64,000 bases of DNA from Melitaea cinxia (GCF_905220565.1 NC_059423.1:589001-653000), one strand, 5' to 3'. Positions 35,145 to 48,452 are shown, numbered from the stretch's first letter. A program made the numbers and translations. Notes: generated by a model not told the origin, from the letters alone.

Positions 35145-35408
35145 TCTATACTAATATTATAAAGCTGAAGAGTTCGTTTGTTTGAACGCGCTAATCTCAG
35201 AAACTACTGGTCTGATTTGAAAAATTCTTTCAATGTTAGAAGACCAATAGGAACGGAGCACCAAGGAAGAATGTTTCAAAATCGGGGTTTTTTCCTTTTG
35301 AGAGCTTCCGCTGCGTGCACTGCGTAAACAGTTAAAGTTTCGCAAAAATCACGTATGACAGAATTGTTCCTATTCCACGCAGACGAAATCACGGGCAGAA
35401 ACTAGTAT
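35145..35408 (+). mobile_element. Non-autonomous Helitron-like element
   Basis: Starts 'CTATACTAATATTATAAAGC' and ends with 'CACGGGCAGAAACTAGT'. The start recurs at 58.43 kb. The 3' terminus CTAGT is Helitron-like, but no clean hairpin is seen. The LINE on its left inserted into its first bases. Confidence 0.5.
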
Positions 35409-35764
35409 TAATATAAATCTTATATTTTTCAGACAACTGGTTCAAATTGAAAAATTATTTTTCTTTCGTTGCTTATTTACTGAAAAAGGATATTATATGC
35501 TATAAGTACGGACGCGGAGCACGAAGAATTTCGTACAATGACCTTCTTGCCTACTGCCAGTGGCTCTCAAAGTTTTTATATAAAGTACGAAGCTTTAGAA
35601 TATCGGTAGAGTATAGAATTTGGGATGTCTTAGAACTCGTTTTTTACACACTACACTAAATCTACGCTGTCTGTCCAAAAATTCTTTGTGCTCCGCGTCC
35701 GCACTTTACATATTTTAGTATGTTTTTTCCAAAAATTAACGCGAATTAAACCCTGTGGCAAAGC

Positions 35765-36000
35765 TAATTATTGAAGTAAAACTTCTTTGCGCACGCTTGA
35801 CATGGGGGTAAGTAATGAGTGGGGAATGTCGGACGAGAGCGTTACGAAAAGTGTGATCGGGCGAGGCAAAAGGAGTAAGAGAGAGGTGCGAGCACACATT
35901 TTCTTTCTCACATGTCCAGTTACGTTTCGTATATCTAAGACAGTACAGGCTTATCGTGCAGAAGCTTAACTCAGTCGTGTGATCTAAAGCACACTGTAGT
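35765..36000 (-). repeat. Family E copy (minus)
   Basis: Minus-strand copy: 'TTCTTTGCGCACGCTTGACA', 'GAGCGTTACGAAAAGTGTGA', 'TCGGGCGAGG', and 'CAGTCGTGTGATCTAAAGCA'. Confidence 0.55.
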
Positions 36001-36179
36001 GGAGCAGTGACGCGGCGTGGTGGATTAATATCCAATTCTTTTTCAACATGAAGAAGACGCCTATGCCCGAAAGTAAGACATTACAGGCAGAATCGAATAT
36101 ACCACTGCCAAATGTAATTATATAAACTAATGTTTTGAGGGAGAAGACTATAAATGAAACCTTTCAATTCAGATTTCGC

Positions 36180-36262
36180 TTCAGCCTCTAATATCCCACT
36201 GCTGGGCATAGGCCTCTTTCCCCATGTAGAAGGATCAGAGCTTAATGCAACACGCTGCTCCT
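36180..36262 (-). repeat. SINE family B fragment
   Basis: A short block with 'CCCACTGCTGGGCATAGGCC' and 'CAACACGCTGCTCC'. Confidence 0.45.
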
Positions 36263-36410
36263 CTTCATTCAAATAGCTTTTATTAAAATTATATTTGTCT
36301 TGATTAATTTATTACAGTTAAAAGTGAAGTTATTACTGATTCCGGAGAGAAGAATCGGCAAGAAACTCTGCAGTTACTCTTTGGAAAAAAACTGTGTGGT
36401 AGATGTAGTT
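36258..36410 (+). repeat. Family K-like fragment
   Basis: Shares 'CATTCAAATAGCTTTTATTA' and 'GGCAAGAAACTCTGCAGTTA' with the family K copy at 51.7 kb, with an A/T-rich middle. Confidence 0.45.
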
Positions 36411-36509
36411 GTTACTCTTCCTAACGAGAACAGTCCTTTGGGCTGCAGCTGAATTATAATATGCTTGTAGTTAGTTTTGATACAGTATAAGGTAACTATA
36501 GTCAACAAC

Positions 36510-36640
36510 TTTCTAAACGGCAGCAGTCCACTGCTGGACATAATTCTCACCAAGCCCACACCAAACATTCCAGTTCTATGATATCCTCATCCAGCCGCCA
36601 CTGGCAATCGTACATAGATCGTCGGTCCAGTGGTCCAGAG
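36510..36640 (-). repeat. LINE 3' tail (minus)
   Basis: Reverse complement of the endonuclease-RT LINE end: 'CAGCAGTCCACTGCTGGACA', 'GATATCCTCATCCAGCCGCC' and 'TACATAGATCGTCGGTCCA', the last being WTDDL in the coding sense. Confidence 0.6.
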
Positions 36641-37719
36641 AACATCCTAAACTAGATTGGATTTGGATGGAAAAATTTACAATTACTTAAATAACACAAG
36701 GCCATGATTAGGGATACTGACCTAAACTTTCTAGGGATTTGTTACACACACTCTTGGCCGTGATTAAGGCATTTTCTCGACTTTTATGTACGGAATATTT
36801 CAGACACAGCATGCAACGTAAGTTTGTTAACTGTATAAGATAATCTTCATTTTATAGAACATTTTGAGTCTTTAACACTAAAGATAGCAAAATATGAATT
36901 CAGTTAAAGAGTTGATCGGTAAGGCTTTAGATTAAGAACCGTCTAATTATCTAAGCTCAAAACTTGACCGTTTATCGGCATAATTTCGTTACAAAAAAAA
37001 AATAACCCTAACCTATCTAACTTCCAAATGACTGTTCTTAACCTAAAGCCTAGCCCAGTTGATCAATGTTATAATAAATACAAAAATATAACAAATAAAG
37101 CTTCCATTTTTTTTTCAATTAACATGTTTATAATAAATATTTCTATTACCGTTTCATGGTATTACACGTTAAATATAAATAAATAAATAAAAAATAAATA
37201 TTATCTAATAAAAAAAAAACAATATAAACAAAATTTAAGAAACAGCACAGGGATATTTGCACTTTTTACAAATTACTTTAATTTTTTTAAGCATACTATA
37301 TTTTTTATAAATACTAAAGGGATTTAGATGAAGAAATATTGAAGGTAATAAAAGGGCAATATATACAAAATTAAAACAATTCTTACTTTTAAAATCATGC
37401 ATTTCTGAAGTTCTATAGCTAAAGGAACAGAAAATATTAGTTACTCAGAAACTATAATTAAATAAAAAACTAAAATATATACATATTTCTTAATTCTTGT
37501 TTAACAAATAACGTAAAATTATATAATACCAACAAATGAACAAATTTGACAGACTACAATGTTACTAGAGCGAATAATTTATATGACCGATTTTTTTATC
37601 GATTTTAAATAAAATAACCCAACCTATATTAATATTTTTCACATTAATTGACATTTTATAATGAAATAAAAACACATTTACTTAATTTTTCATTTTGTGG
37701 CAACAATTGTTGTTTCAGA

Positions 37720-38660
37720 CGTCACAATTACTGTTATGAGACTCAAATGCATAAATGCTTTTGTAAAATGAAAATGGCGATCGCGTGACGGATGGTCGCT
37801 CCCCGTCAAAATGCATTCGCGATACTTAAAAAACATTAAAAATTTCGAACAAGACCTTTAAAGATTGCATTTCATGGTAAGTAAATATTAGTTTGGTTAA
37901 ATAGTTGCTGAATTACGTAATGAATGATGTATTTATTGTGCTCTCGAGGCTATTTCCCATCTCGCTCGTTTGTTATGATTCTTTTCAGTCATTATTTACA
38001 ATCGACGACATATATGCATCTCTTTCGTACACGGTTTTCTTGCAATAGGTTTTTCATTTTTAAGTGTCCGCGCGACTGAGACCGCGGGAGGAAATCAGGG
38101 TCTGTTGGAAAATATGAACAATTTTGTTCTCTTAAAAATTATTGATTTTTCATAGTTAAAAAAAAAAACATCAGACGCTGCTAATTGCATACGTGATGTG
38201 GTTCCGCGCGGTCGCTCACTCCTGTGAGTATGTGTCTATTTTAGCATTTTTGCCTTATTAGATTTTGTGGTCGTGAAAAGTCACATTTTTCAGCACATGA
38301 TAGTCGACCATTTCGTTCGCTAGAGTCGGTCGCGTCGCTCAGACCTCACACGGCATCTAAACATAGAATTGAGTAATTGTTTAAATATTGATTTTTTTTA
38401 TTGGGGACTTGCATGTGTGAGTCAATCTCTCATGCACGAATGTTTATAACATTAGTTGGGGCCTGCGATATACTATTTTGGGATCGGCCAAATGTTGGCT
38501 TTGTGTTCATGTTTTAACCATTATGCTTTCGTGTAGCGCTCAAGAGTGTATGGAGTTATTTTGTTATTCTGAAGGATATTTCAGTGCCTATTATTACTTC
38601 ACGTGTTTATAATAAGTAAATATGGATAAGGATTTACCGGTCTGGTGAGTTGTATCTGCG
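37720..38660 (+). promoter_or_regulatory. CpG-rich candidate promoter and 5' exons, possibly of the BTB gene
   Basis: After kilobases of AT-rich DNA this block shows clustered CpG (CGATCGCGTGACGG, GTGTCCGCGCGACTGAGACC, GGTTCCGCGCGGTCGC) and a CRE-like ACGTCA. Two plausible donors occur: TTTCATG/GTAAGT after 37876, and CGGTCTG/GTGAGT after 38644. Both would be non-coding or uORF-bearing 5' exons of the plus-strand BTB gene whose first coding exon is 45884-46245. Joining 37876 to 45884 creates a 26-codon upstream frame, starting at the ATG that ends that exon. Linking these to the BTB gene is inference. Confidence 0.35.
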
Positions 38661-39339
38661 TTGTTTTTTTCATATATTTTTTTTAGATGTTAACTTTCGT
38701 TTTATCGGTCAAATGACCAAACCTAATGTCTACAGCACCGTGGAACGTAAAAAGTCTGATAAGATTATTCTGAACACACCTAAGTTGAGGCCCAGAATTT
38801 CTCTTATTTTTTGTAATTTTTTCACTGATGTAATTTTTAAGTGCTCGAACGTTTGTACCTGTATGAAGATTCATATCAATAAAACTCAAGATAAGTAATC
38901 ATCGTAGAATTGTTGAATAGATCACAGATATAAGATATCGCTGAAATCCTATGATTCACCAAACAAAAGTAACATGAACATCTTCGAGAAAGAATCAGTT
39001 TTGTGTCTTAACACAAATAAGACAATTTCAGAAAAACTAGAATTTAGATAACAAAAATATAACCATATTTATAATTAAGAATAAAAATATTATGTTTCAA
39101 GTTGCTGGCTGTTATTTTAAAGTGCGTTAACATAATAAGTTTAACACCTTCGCTTTTTGCTTAGTAAACGTTAATTAGAATCTATTATTATGATAATAAA
39201 GCAAAGTTTCAAATCACGTGCGATGTTTACGTACCGGTGGATCGTATTCAATTTTAAAACTCTTTTCAAAATTTAGGTTACGTGTTCGACCTATTTTCTA
39301 AAAGATTCTAATTAGTGTTCGAATTTTGAATTTTTGTGG

Positions 39340-39424
39340 ACCTATGTATATATATATATTATTTATATATATATATATATATATTATTTATATATATATA
39401 TATATAATATATTATTTATATACC
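39340..39424. repeat. TA microsatellite
   Basis: Three TA runs separated by TTATTTA interruptions, with partial dyad symmetry. Confidence 0.9.
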
Positions 39425-40867
39425 ATGTAATTACAATTATGTACTTTTCAATGTTAATACAAGTACGATACAATTTCAGATTTTTTTTCTCGTAAAATGA
39501 AATAAATAACGTTAAAATACGAGCATGGTATTTGTAATGGTCAGTATGTAGTGTGACGTAGGCGCTATCATTGTTTCATATAATCCATTGTAAATACATA
39601 ATAGTACTATAATCTACAGATGTAAATTGTCAACTCAAAAAATATTACTGTGATTAGATCATCGCTTTGTCTTGAAAAATAATTTTTATCCTTAATTTTT
39701 TTTTTCGATTTTAATACACCATTTACTGCAATGTTAATGTTTTCTTCACTCTAGTACTAAGAGTATTATAATGTATATATGTGTAAACTTTATTCATAAA
39801 GCAGAGGCTACACGAGAGTTATAATTAATGCTAAAACACACATGTAACTCTAGCCCGTGTCACGGTAGCCGTTCCGTTTTAAGAGGTCATTTAAAGTGTA
39901 ATAAAAGACATTCTGAGAAAGAATACTGGCCTCAAAATGTTTCCAAATATAAACGATACTCATAGCGCTCAACGTTTCTGGCTGCAGACCCCCGCCCGGA
40001 CTATTTCGGGCGCGCCCCTAGGGTCGTTGGCCGATGCCCTACCAGACCCCCCCGCTAGGGAGATTTTTTGCTTATCTTTTAGATAGCGTTCCTTTTTGAT
40101 GTTTTAAGGGCTTAATTCGAGGACGCTTGAAATTTTTAAACGTCTGACGAATCTATTGATTCAAGGATAAATTAGTTTTAAGACGAATTTTAAACGTTAC
40201 CTTGTATGTCTGCAGAGATAGAAAAAAAAATGACAATTCATTGGAAGATGTATAAAATGAGACATGATTATTGATTAATACTTAATTTAAAAGGTTGATT
40301 TTGTATCTAATACAACTTCTAAAATTGTAAATTGACAGAATTTGTAAGAAGTTAGGTACCTAGAAAATAGTCAAAATTTGTTCATAGAGTTTTCAATTTA
40401 TATTGTCAATGCCCGTTGATTTTTAATCCTACCCAATGAATTTTGATCAATATAATCAATGTCATAATAATTATACCTACCAATATTTTTTTTCAAATTT
40501 GTAACTGATATTTGCAAATGTTTACAAACACCTTGTCACCTATTTTGATGTTAAAATGTTTATATTCACTAACCTATAGTGGAGCAGCTCTCCTGTACAC
40601 GAGAAAGCTTTGCCCAACAGTGGGATATTTACATACCATACCAATTATTAAGTAACCTATTATAATAATTCCATTTGAAGAACATTCAATAATAGAAATA
40701 TACGGAAGCCCCAAAACTGTAAGTTTTTAATTTCGTGTAGGAGTTCGGTTTTAGTGTAGGACTTGATGAGCCAAAATAATATAGTTCTTGTTCCGAATTC
40801 AGTATGTAGAAAACAGAAGGTGAAGCTTAAAATGTGTAACTTACAGCTAGTTGACAATCAAATTAAA

Positions 40868-41045
40868 ACTAGCAAAAGTATAACTTCTTTACGCACGCTT
40901 GACTTGTGGAGTAAGCTGGTGAATGCGTGACGAGAACGTTATGAACAGTGTGATCGGGCGAGGTGGACGAAGTAAAAGAGAGAGGTGTGAGCACACATTT
41001 TCTTTCTCTCTTTCTCTCATAGCCTGTTACGTTTCGTATATCTAT
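40868..41045 (-). repeat. Family E copy (minus)
   Basis: Contains 'TTTACGCACGCTTGACTTGT', 'CTGGTGAATGCGTGACGAGA' and 'GTTACGTTTCGTATATCTA'. Family F follows directly. Confidence 0.55.
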
Positions 41046-41432
41046 TCGATTTTCGAGAGTTTCCCTCGATTTCTCTGGGATCCCATCATCAGATCCTGGT
41101 TTTTCTTATCATAGTACTAAACTAGGGATATCCCCTTTCTAACAAAAAAAGAATTATCCAAATCGGTATATCCAGTAGAAAGTTATGCGGTATAATACAA
41201 CGTAGGTCGACGAAAAAAGCGTCAAGTAAAAACGCATTATTAGATATAACTCGAAAAGTAGTTGTTAGATCTCAAATAAATTTAAATAGGACCAATTGAC
41301 ACACACCACCTTTCGATTAAAATAAAAATTGTCGAAATCGGTCCACACGGTTAAAAGTTCTGATGTAACATACATAAAAAAAAATACAGTCGAATTGAGA
41401 ACCTCCTCCTTTTTTGGAAGTCGGTTAATAAT
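41045..41432 (-). repeat. Family F copy (minus)
   Basis: Near-exact reverse complement of part of 1.6-2.0 kb, ending 'CCTCCTTTTTTGGAAGTCGG'. Confidence 0.6.
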
Positions 41433-41861
41433 ATAAAAGGCATATATCGATAAGTATAAGTACATAAACACAAACCTCGTGATTCCATTAAATATTTACG
41501 ATAAGAATATTATCGATTATGTGACTTGAATTCGAACATGTAAAATATCTTAAAAGGAAAATAAATGATTTTGTAACAGTAGGAACTTATATTATTAACG
41601 GGATATTTACCATGTTTTTTATTTTCATTTTCCGGAGTTCGATGACAACTCTCGTCAACAAGACATTCGTGGATAGTGTCGAAATATTGAGATTCGTAAA
41701 AAGAAAATAAAAAACGTGGTGGATATTCCGTTTTAAATAATTTTAGTAGTGAAAATAACAAGTTAAAATCTTATGTAGGACTTTGGATAATATTTCATGA
41801 TCTGGGTTATATAAATTGTTTTTTAAGAATTACAAGATGATTTATTTATTCTGATCTCAGC

Positions 41862-42235
41862 TGAATCAGCCTATAATCTCGCATTTCTCCATATAGGAGA
41901 AGTTGTTGGCGGATGTATTCCCTATTATGAGTAACGATCGCTATTAAGTGTGTAATGCAGGCTATAACAACCGAGACCGATAGCTTAACGTGCTCTCCGA
42001 GGCACGGTGGGGAGACCCACAAGGACAGACATCCAAACTGGAAATAAATATTTGTAAAAATAATAATATGGATCCTGAGCAGAAATCAAACCCGCAACCA
42101 CCGTTTTTTTTTATATTTATTATTTAAACTCCTGTTCCATATAAAACAATAATGCACTCCAAAAATCGCGGGGATTTGCCCGGAGTGTTATTTGGGCGTT
42201 TACGCGGCACTCACAACACTGCACCAGAGCACTCT
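41862..42235 (-). repeat. SINE family B copy (minus), interrupted
   Basis: Body 'ATGAGTAACGATCGCTATTA', 'GCTTAACGTGCTCTCCGAGG', 'GGTGGGGAGACCCACAAGGA' and a B-box complement 'AATCAAACCCGCAACC'. About 110 bp of other sequence (poly-T and a G/C segment) then separates it from 'GCACCAGAGCACTC'. Confidence 0.6.
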
Positions 42236-44353
42236 AATAAAAAATATGTACAAACATAAATAGTTCCAATTCAATATCTCGTTTTCCATCTCTGTAGTGT
42301 ATCTGTAACATTTATCTCAAAAACTTAGACCAAAATATACCCTATTAGTAATTTGTCAATTGTCAACAACTGCAACGCCGAGTGCACGAGAAATCATACC
42401 TCATTCGCGTATATAACAATTATTATAAAACTTAAAATGTACAAATTAGGTAATCATTTTTACTGTCTAAAATTGATAATTAAAACGTAAGTAATTATTC
42501 GAAATTCATTTAAGAAATAACTAAAAATGTTTTTACCACACATACACTGTCGTCTGTTTCTAAGAAAGATTATTATTATAGTCGTTTATAAGGTAAACTA
42601 ATATAAACACATTTATTTGGTATCTAGCAATACCCATACGAATAATTCGGACTAATTAAATATAATAATTATAGCCTTACAAAATTACAAAAAAGTATTT
42701 ATACGTACCTAAGTTGATTTGAAACTGAACAAAATATTTACCGACCGTCAATCATGTTCACGTTGTTTCAAAATTAAAGTCGTTATATATATAATTTTTA
42801 TAATTAATTAATTTACAAAAACAAAAGCAATAATAATTTTTTTGGTCGTGAATTCCGGTAGAGCGAGCAATTATCTATAAAATGATATTTATGTGGAGTA
42901 ATTGTGAAGTTTTTTCTATAAAGCCAGGCAAACATCTTAACCTTATCGTATAAACATATATGTTAAGCGTACGTAATATAAATTATACATATGTACTAGT
43001 TGTCCTTACAACTTCATCTCTCCATATTTGTTTTTCGTGAATATGGGTATTTTTTTTTTATTTCTTTTATACAAACCTTGTAAAAAATAAAACGATTATT
43101 CAATTATGTGCAGTCTTTTAGAAGTTATGCGCGTACATACGTTACTGCGATTCATTTATATTTATATAGATTACATCTATTAATTAAGTGCCGGTGATAT
43201 GAAATATGACGAAAATATATATTTTTTTGTAAACTCGAGTGTCACTGGGGTCGGACCGTCCCTCGTTTAACGACGCCTGTTATTGATTTTTTATGTTCAA
43301 GCGCCTTTTTTATTTGTAACTTTTACAGTGGGGGAATTTTCCGACGTATAGCCGTCTCGCTTCCACCTATAATAATTAGCCAAATCGATATAGAAACGAA
43401 TTTTCTAGACATTTAAGAATAAATGAAGAAATATTAATACGTAAAAGCGAATAATATTAATTTTTAATAAAAAAATGTATACCTATATATAATTATAATT
43501 ATATGTATATCTGTAATTAGCTCTTGTCCGCGGACACATGATTTTGTCTGTTCCGTTTTTTTTCGTTTGAATATTATGTAGGTATATCCTATATTTAAAA
43601 ATATATATATCACAGTGATGATGATGATAACGCAAAATTCTGGTGAAAGAATTTTAAAAATCGGAGCTATAGTGTTTTATTTTATTCATTATAATTAATT
43701 AAAAATAGTTTTTATAATATTTACATAACATTGTGACGCATATTGTCTATAACGAGTTTATATTTAAAAATGTAAAGAAATCGATTTGTTGTAAATATCG
43801 ATTGATTTTTAATCTACATTTTTTAAATTTATTTTTGGAAATGGCAAGGTTATTAAAATATTTGGATTTGACAAGGCGCGAAAGCTTATTGTTTTTGTAT
43901 GAAGGTTTAGAAACCTCTAATATTAAAATTTTGGTATTACGTATGAAATATGCGTGAAACGTTGTTTTTAATTTTGGTATCAATTTTTAATATGTTATTA
44001 ATTTATTAATTAATGTTTAAGGATTTTACTTCCGTATAATTTTGTCAAATATAAATGTTTTAGTTTTTATTAGAAGTAGAAGCTTCGTTATAAATTATAA
44101 ATTAATCATTATTGTATATATGTAATGAAATGGAAACCGGCTTATGTCCTTACATGATAAATATTAATGTAAAAGTAAATGAAATGCATTCAAATAATAT
44201 TAGAATTTTGAATGTATAATTATTTTCGAATCAGTTAAAATCTACCGCAGGAAAATGGATGCAATCTTATACAGTTATGATCGTGGAGGTCTAATTAAAA
44301 AATTGGTGCAGGTTTCATCTTGATACACTGTCTAGAAGTAGAGTTTTTTATTT

Positions 44354-44860
44354 ATACACAGTCTGGCCATAAATACGGTTACAATTAAAAATAAACAAAA
44401 TATTAAATTTGAATATGGAATCTGTCATATTTATATGATTGTTCATTGTTTTTTGTGATTTTCGCGCCAATACATTGTAAAATATTTTGTTATATTAAAA
44501 TCGAGTGGGGTGATAAAGAGAACCGAATCGCTGTGATTGCATCACACAAAGTACGTATAGAGCAGAATACAATTTTTAAAACTCTCCATACGCTTGATAT
44601 TAGTCAAATGTTTGAGTATCTATTGATGATTGGCTATTGATAGGCACATTGTACAATGAAACCTCTGTTTGTGACAGAAAAAGATCTAGCCGCCTACGTT
44701 GTGTTCGTACTAAAAAGGTTATCAAAGCAGAATCGACTAATATAGGTAAAGACATACAGACTGAAAAAAAACATAGTTTTGAATTCAATGTCGATTACAA
44801 AATGTCATTAAAAAAAATACTTTTTTTGCGTGTAGAACATTTTCTAGTTTTGTTTTAATT
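44354..44860 (+). pseudogene. Degenerate Tc1/mariner-like transposase N-terminal fragment
   Basis: The conceptual frame around 44515-44780 (one or two stops) reads NRIAVIASHKVRIEQNT.. then EYLLMIGY.., then RKRSSRLRCVRTKKVIKA. This resembles the paired helix-turn-helix DNA-binding part of mariner-type transposases (VIALHx..IFxxL..xRSGRPxxxRTxxxIKA type, family knowledge). A TIR-like 'CACAGTCTGGCCATAAATAC' preceded by TA lies at 44354-44375. The catalytic DDE/D part is absent. An old, truncated copy. Confidence 0.5.
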
Positions 44861-44974
44861 GTTTCATTGATTTAGTTTGTAACGTTTCACTGCTGGAAGA
44901 AGGCATTGAACATTTATCGCGTAATCCACCACTCTGATCCACTATAGGTTGGCGGATTTATTCTCTATGAGTAA

Positions 44975-45422
44975 CCATAGCTTCAAGCAGTGCGTCCTGC
45001 CTATGTTAACATACGGAGCCGAGACGTGGACACTGACGAAGGGACTGATCCACAAGTTTAGAGTCGCTCAACGTGTAATAGAACGCGCTATGCTTGGGGT
45101 TTCTCTCGAAAAATAGGATTAGAAATGAGACTATCCGCGAGAGAACGAAAGTAACGGACATAGCCCACAGAATTAGCAAGTTGAAGTGGCAGTGGGCTGG
45201 TCATCTGTGTCGCAGGACCGATGGCCGTTGGAGCAGACGGGTTCTGGAGTGGAGACCGCGTCTTGGCAAACGCAGTGTGGGACGTCCTCCGGCCCGTTGG
45301 ACCGACGATCTACGTAAGATTGCTGGTGTAGGCTAGATGAGGATTGCGGAATACAGCGATGTCTGGCGCGAAATTGGGGAGGCCTATGTCCAGCTGTGGA
45401 CTGCAATAGGCTGAACTAAGTA
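44975..45422 (+). pseudogene. LINE endonuclease-RT C-terminal fragment, broken
   Basis: Reads FKQCVLPMLTYGAETWTLTK, then HKFRVAQRVIERAMLGVSL, stop, NRIRNETIRERTKVTDIAHR, HLCRRTDGRWSRRVLEWRPR, KRSVGRPPARWTDDLRKIAG, stop, MRIAEYSDVWREIGEAYVQL. This is the conserved end of insect endonuclease-reverse transcriptases. Two in-frame stops (after VSLEK and GVG) show it is dead. A tail 'GCAATAGGCTGAACTAAGTA' follows. Confidence 0.8.
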
Positions 45423-45883
45423 ACAATAGCTATGAGGTGTTTATGATAGTAGCTGGGACCGACAGCTTTCTGTGCTTTTACGGCTGGTAGAATATACAGG
45501 TCAGAAAGACATATTGAGTAACAATGCAAATATTTGCTCCAAGCGAGAATTGAATCCCAACATGCACCACTATATGATCAAAACGTTTCTCAAGCACTTT
45601 TATCATTACTAGTGGTCGACCAGTGGTCGAAATTCGACCATAATAATTTAAATAATAAGTTTGAACATTATTATGGTTCTGTTGTCAAAGACTATACTTC
45701 TATAATAATAAACAAAAGAGTATACAATATGTGTGTGTTAAATTCGCGGTAGTGTGTGTAATGTATTTTTATGCATAATTTTAAAAAAAATTAGCATTCT
45801 GCACTCCTTCTCTATATAAACTATAAGTGTGCGAAATATATAGATAACGTGTTTTTTTAATGTTGTTTTTTTTTCTTTTTCAG

Positions 45884-46245
45884 GTCTTCAAAATAAACCA
45901 ACACACTAGCAAGTTCCAGTATTCTGAAATAACAATAAAAAGAATAAAAAAAAGTCTCTAGTCCCTAAAGTTTCTACTTGAATTTAAAAGTATTTTTCTC
46001 TGTACTTAAAAACTTACTTTTAGTAAATATCTGTGATAAAATAAAACCTTTTTGGTGGACCTTATATAAAAAAATAAAACGTGCAATTTTTTTTAACAAA
46101 ACGGACTGATATAATATTGGCCAAAGAGTACTTAGTTATGTAAATAATTATTACAGTTACTATATTATTAAATAAGTGTTTCAAGATGGCGCTACCTCCA
46201 CAGCAGTTCTGTGTCAGGTGGAACTCCTATCATACTAATTTACAG
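45884..46245 (+). CDS. BTB-psq gene, first coding exon
   Basis: Acceptor TTTTTCTTTTTCAG at 45870-45883; then a 5' UTR part, ATG at 46186 in CAAGATGGCG, and 20 codons (MALPPQQFCVRWNSYHTNLQ) ending in phase 0 at CAG/GTAATT. FCVRWNSYHTNLQ is the hallmark start of insect BTB proteins of the tramtrack type (FxLRWNNxxxNL). The coding portion is 46186-46245. Confidence 0.85.
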
Positions 46246-46268
46246 GTAATTATTTACATTTATTCCTA

Positions 46269-46314
<46 letters not shown>

Positions 46315-48378
46315 GTATAACTTGTTTACACACGCTTGACTTGGGGAGTGAGCTGGTGAATGCGTGACGAGAGCGTTACGAAAAGTGTGATCGGGCGAGT
46401 CAAACTGAAGTTAGAGGGAGATATGAGTTAGACGGAGCTAAAGTTGTTTGACTTCAGTCGTGTGGTCTAAAGCACACTCGTTTTTTTTTTCGTGAACAAG
46501 TTTTTTTTATACAAACCTTGTCCTGCTAATTGTCAACGGAAATAAAAAGAATTATCCAATTCGATGCATTGGTTCGGAAGTGATGCGCGTACATACATTT
46601 CTGTGATTAATTTTAATTTATGTAGATTTACTAGTTGACTCGACGAGGTAATCCTGTTTGTGGTAATTGAAAGTTTTAAAATTTTCTTCGCGGTTTAATA
46701 TTAATGATAATTTTTAATTCTTTAAGTACCCTAAACGCTTTAGAAGACTTGAAATTTGAAATAGTAAAATCAGAAACTGATCAAAATTAGTCACGTCAAA
46801 AAAAGTCCATTTTTATCGACACGATTTCTGGAATATTTGCTGCTCAAGTCTAAAATATCCGACTCCTCTTTATTCATGTAGGAGAAAGGTCGCTTAATCC
46901 ACCACGCTGCTCCAATGCGGGTTGGTGGATATATTCTCTACTATGAGTAACGATCGCTATCAGGTGTACATGATAACAACCGGGAACAACGGCTTAACGT
47001 GCTCTCCGAGGCACAGTGGAGAGACCCACAAGAACTAACACCAACCACAACCAGACCGGAAATAAATATTTGTATAAACACAAATATCCACTCCGAGCGG
47101 GAATTGAACCCGCGACCGTTCTTTAGGCGCCGCCGACACGGCACACGCACCATAAAACCAGAGCGGTCGTTTAAAAAAGAATTAAACATAATCATTAAAA
47201 TTTAAAAAGCAATAAATATTAGCATATGCCTATATTTTACTTTGAAGCACATTAAATTGTTATAATTATCATATTAAAATAATTAAAACTCATATGATTA
47301 CAGTAATTACTCACATTATGACAATAATAGACAAAAAAAAACGTATACGTTATTTAATATTATTCTATATAAAGTTTACGCGTGGCTTGTACATAGATAA
47401 AATATAATTCTAAAATTCATTTTACTGTATAAATTATTTTGACTACTATATTTGGGGATGTGCGAGGAACAGGGTGTGAAGTTCCTCATCGACAATCGAA
47501 AAGGGAGGATCCTCCGATCAGACAGGTGTTGAGTCTTGTGGGCTACCGCCCCCCAACGTTTGTCGCGGGTTATTGTATATATTTTTAATCTTTGGATAAC
47601 TTTAATATCGCGCAGTTCTTAGTTCGTATGTTGCGAGATAGATGTCGCTACATATCTATTCTAATATGGGTCATAGTGTGATGTTATACATACTATATTG
47701 TGTCGGGTGTCCGGAAACGAACACAAACGCAATTTCTACGACAAACATCTTTATACCGTGTAGCTAACCATTTCGTGATTCATTTTTGCTTAAATAGATT
47801 ATAAGGTTATCTTTAGAAGTCGCTCTTTTTGCGATAAGATCGCCTTTGTACATTTTTTTTCCGACCTTTTTAACTGTTTTTGTTTTGTATTTTGCTGTGT
47901 ACGATGTGTACTGATGCCGTATTCAAAGGATATTTATCATAATGATTCTATTGACGTGACTCCGTAATCGGGAAATAAAAGGAATGATAGATGGCGCTGT
48001 GCCAACAACTACACGCTTACCCATATATCCTAAAGATGGCGTTCTAACATTTATATATTACTAGCTTTTACCCGCGTGCCGCACTATGGGAAAGGCCCAT
48101 ACAAAGCCGTCACAAATCGGTTTTACGAGAAAGTTGTTGTTATGGAATAATAATAATAAATTAATATACTCTAATAAATAAGCTTTCTTTATCCTATTTT
48201 TTTTTTGTTATAATGTATATAAATAGGCTTCAAAGCTGACTCATGTTAAATAACGTAATTTTGACGCAATGCGTTACTACAATTCAACGCCACATTACTC
48301 GAAAGTTTTTGATATAAATGTATAAGTATTATACATTTTTTAAATGCTTACAATCTCCTCTTAACGTTTCGTAATTAG

Positions 48379-48452
<74 letters not shown>

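Larger units (their letters stand above)
38900..44340. other. Gene-free AT-rich stretch
   Basis: No coding exon seen. It has a TA-rich microsatellite at 39340-39424, a GC-rich fragment at about 39980-40065, a family E and F pair at 40.87-41.43 kb, a family B SINE at 41.87-42.24 kb and otherwise AT-rich sequence. If the promoter at 37.7-38.6 kb belongs to the BTB gene, this is its first intron. Confidence 0.55.

Noticed and set aside
38622..38898. Possible short protein starting MDKDLPVW or the longer frame after it
   Set aside because: A good donor follows after 23 nt and the rest lacks any motif; treated as a possible 5' exon only.
43733..43983. Overlapping frames on both strands
   Set aside because: AT-rich random frames without motif or splice context.
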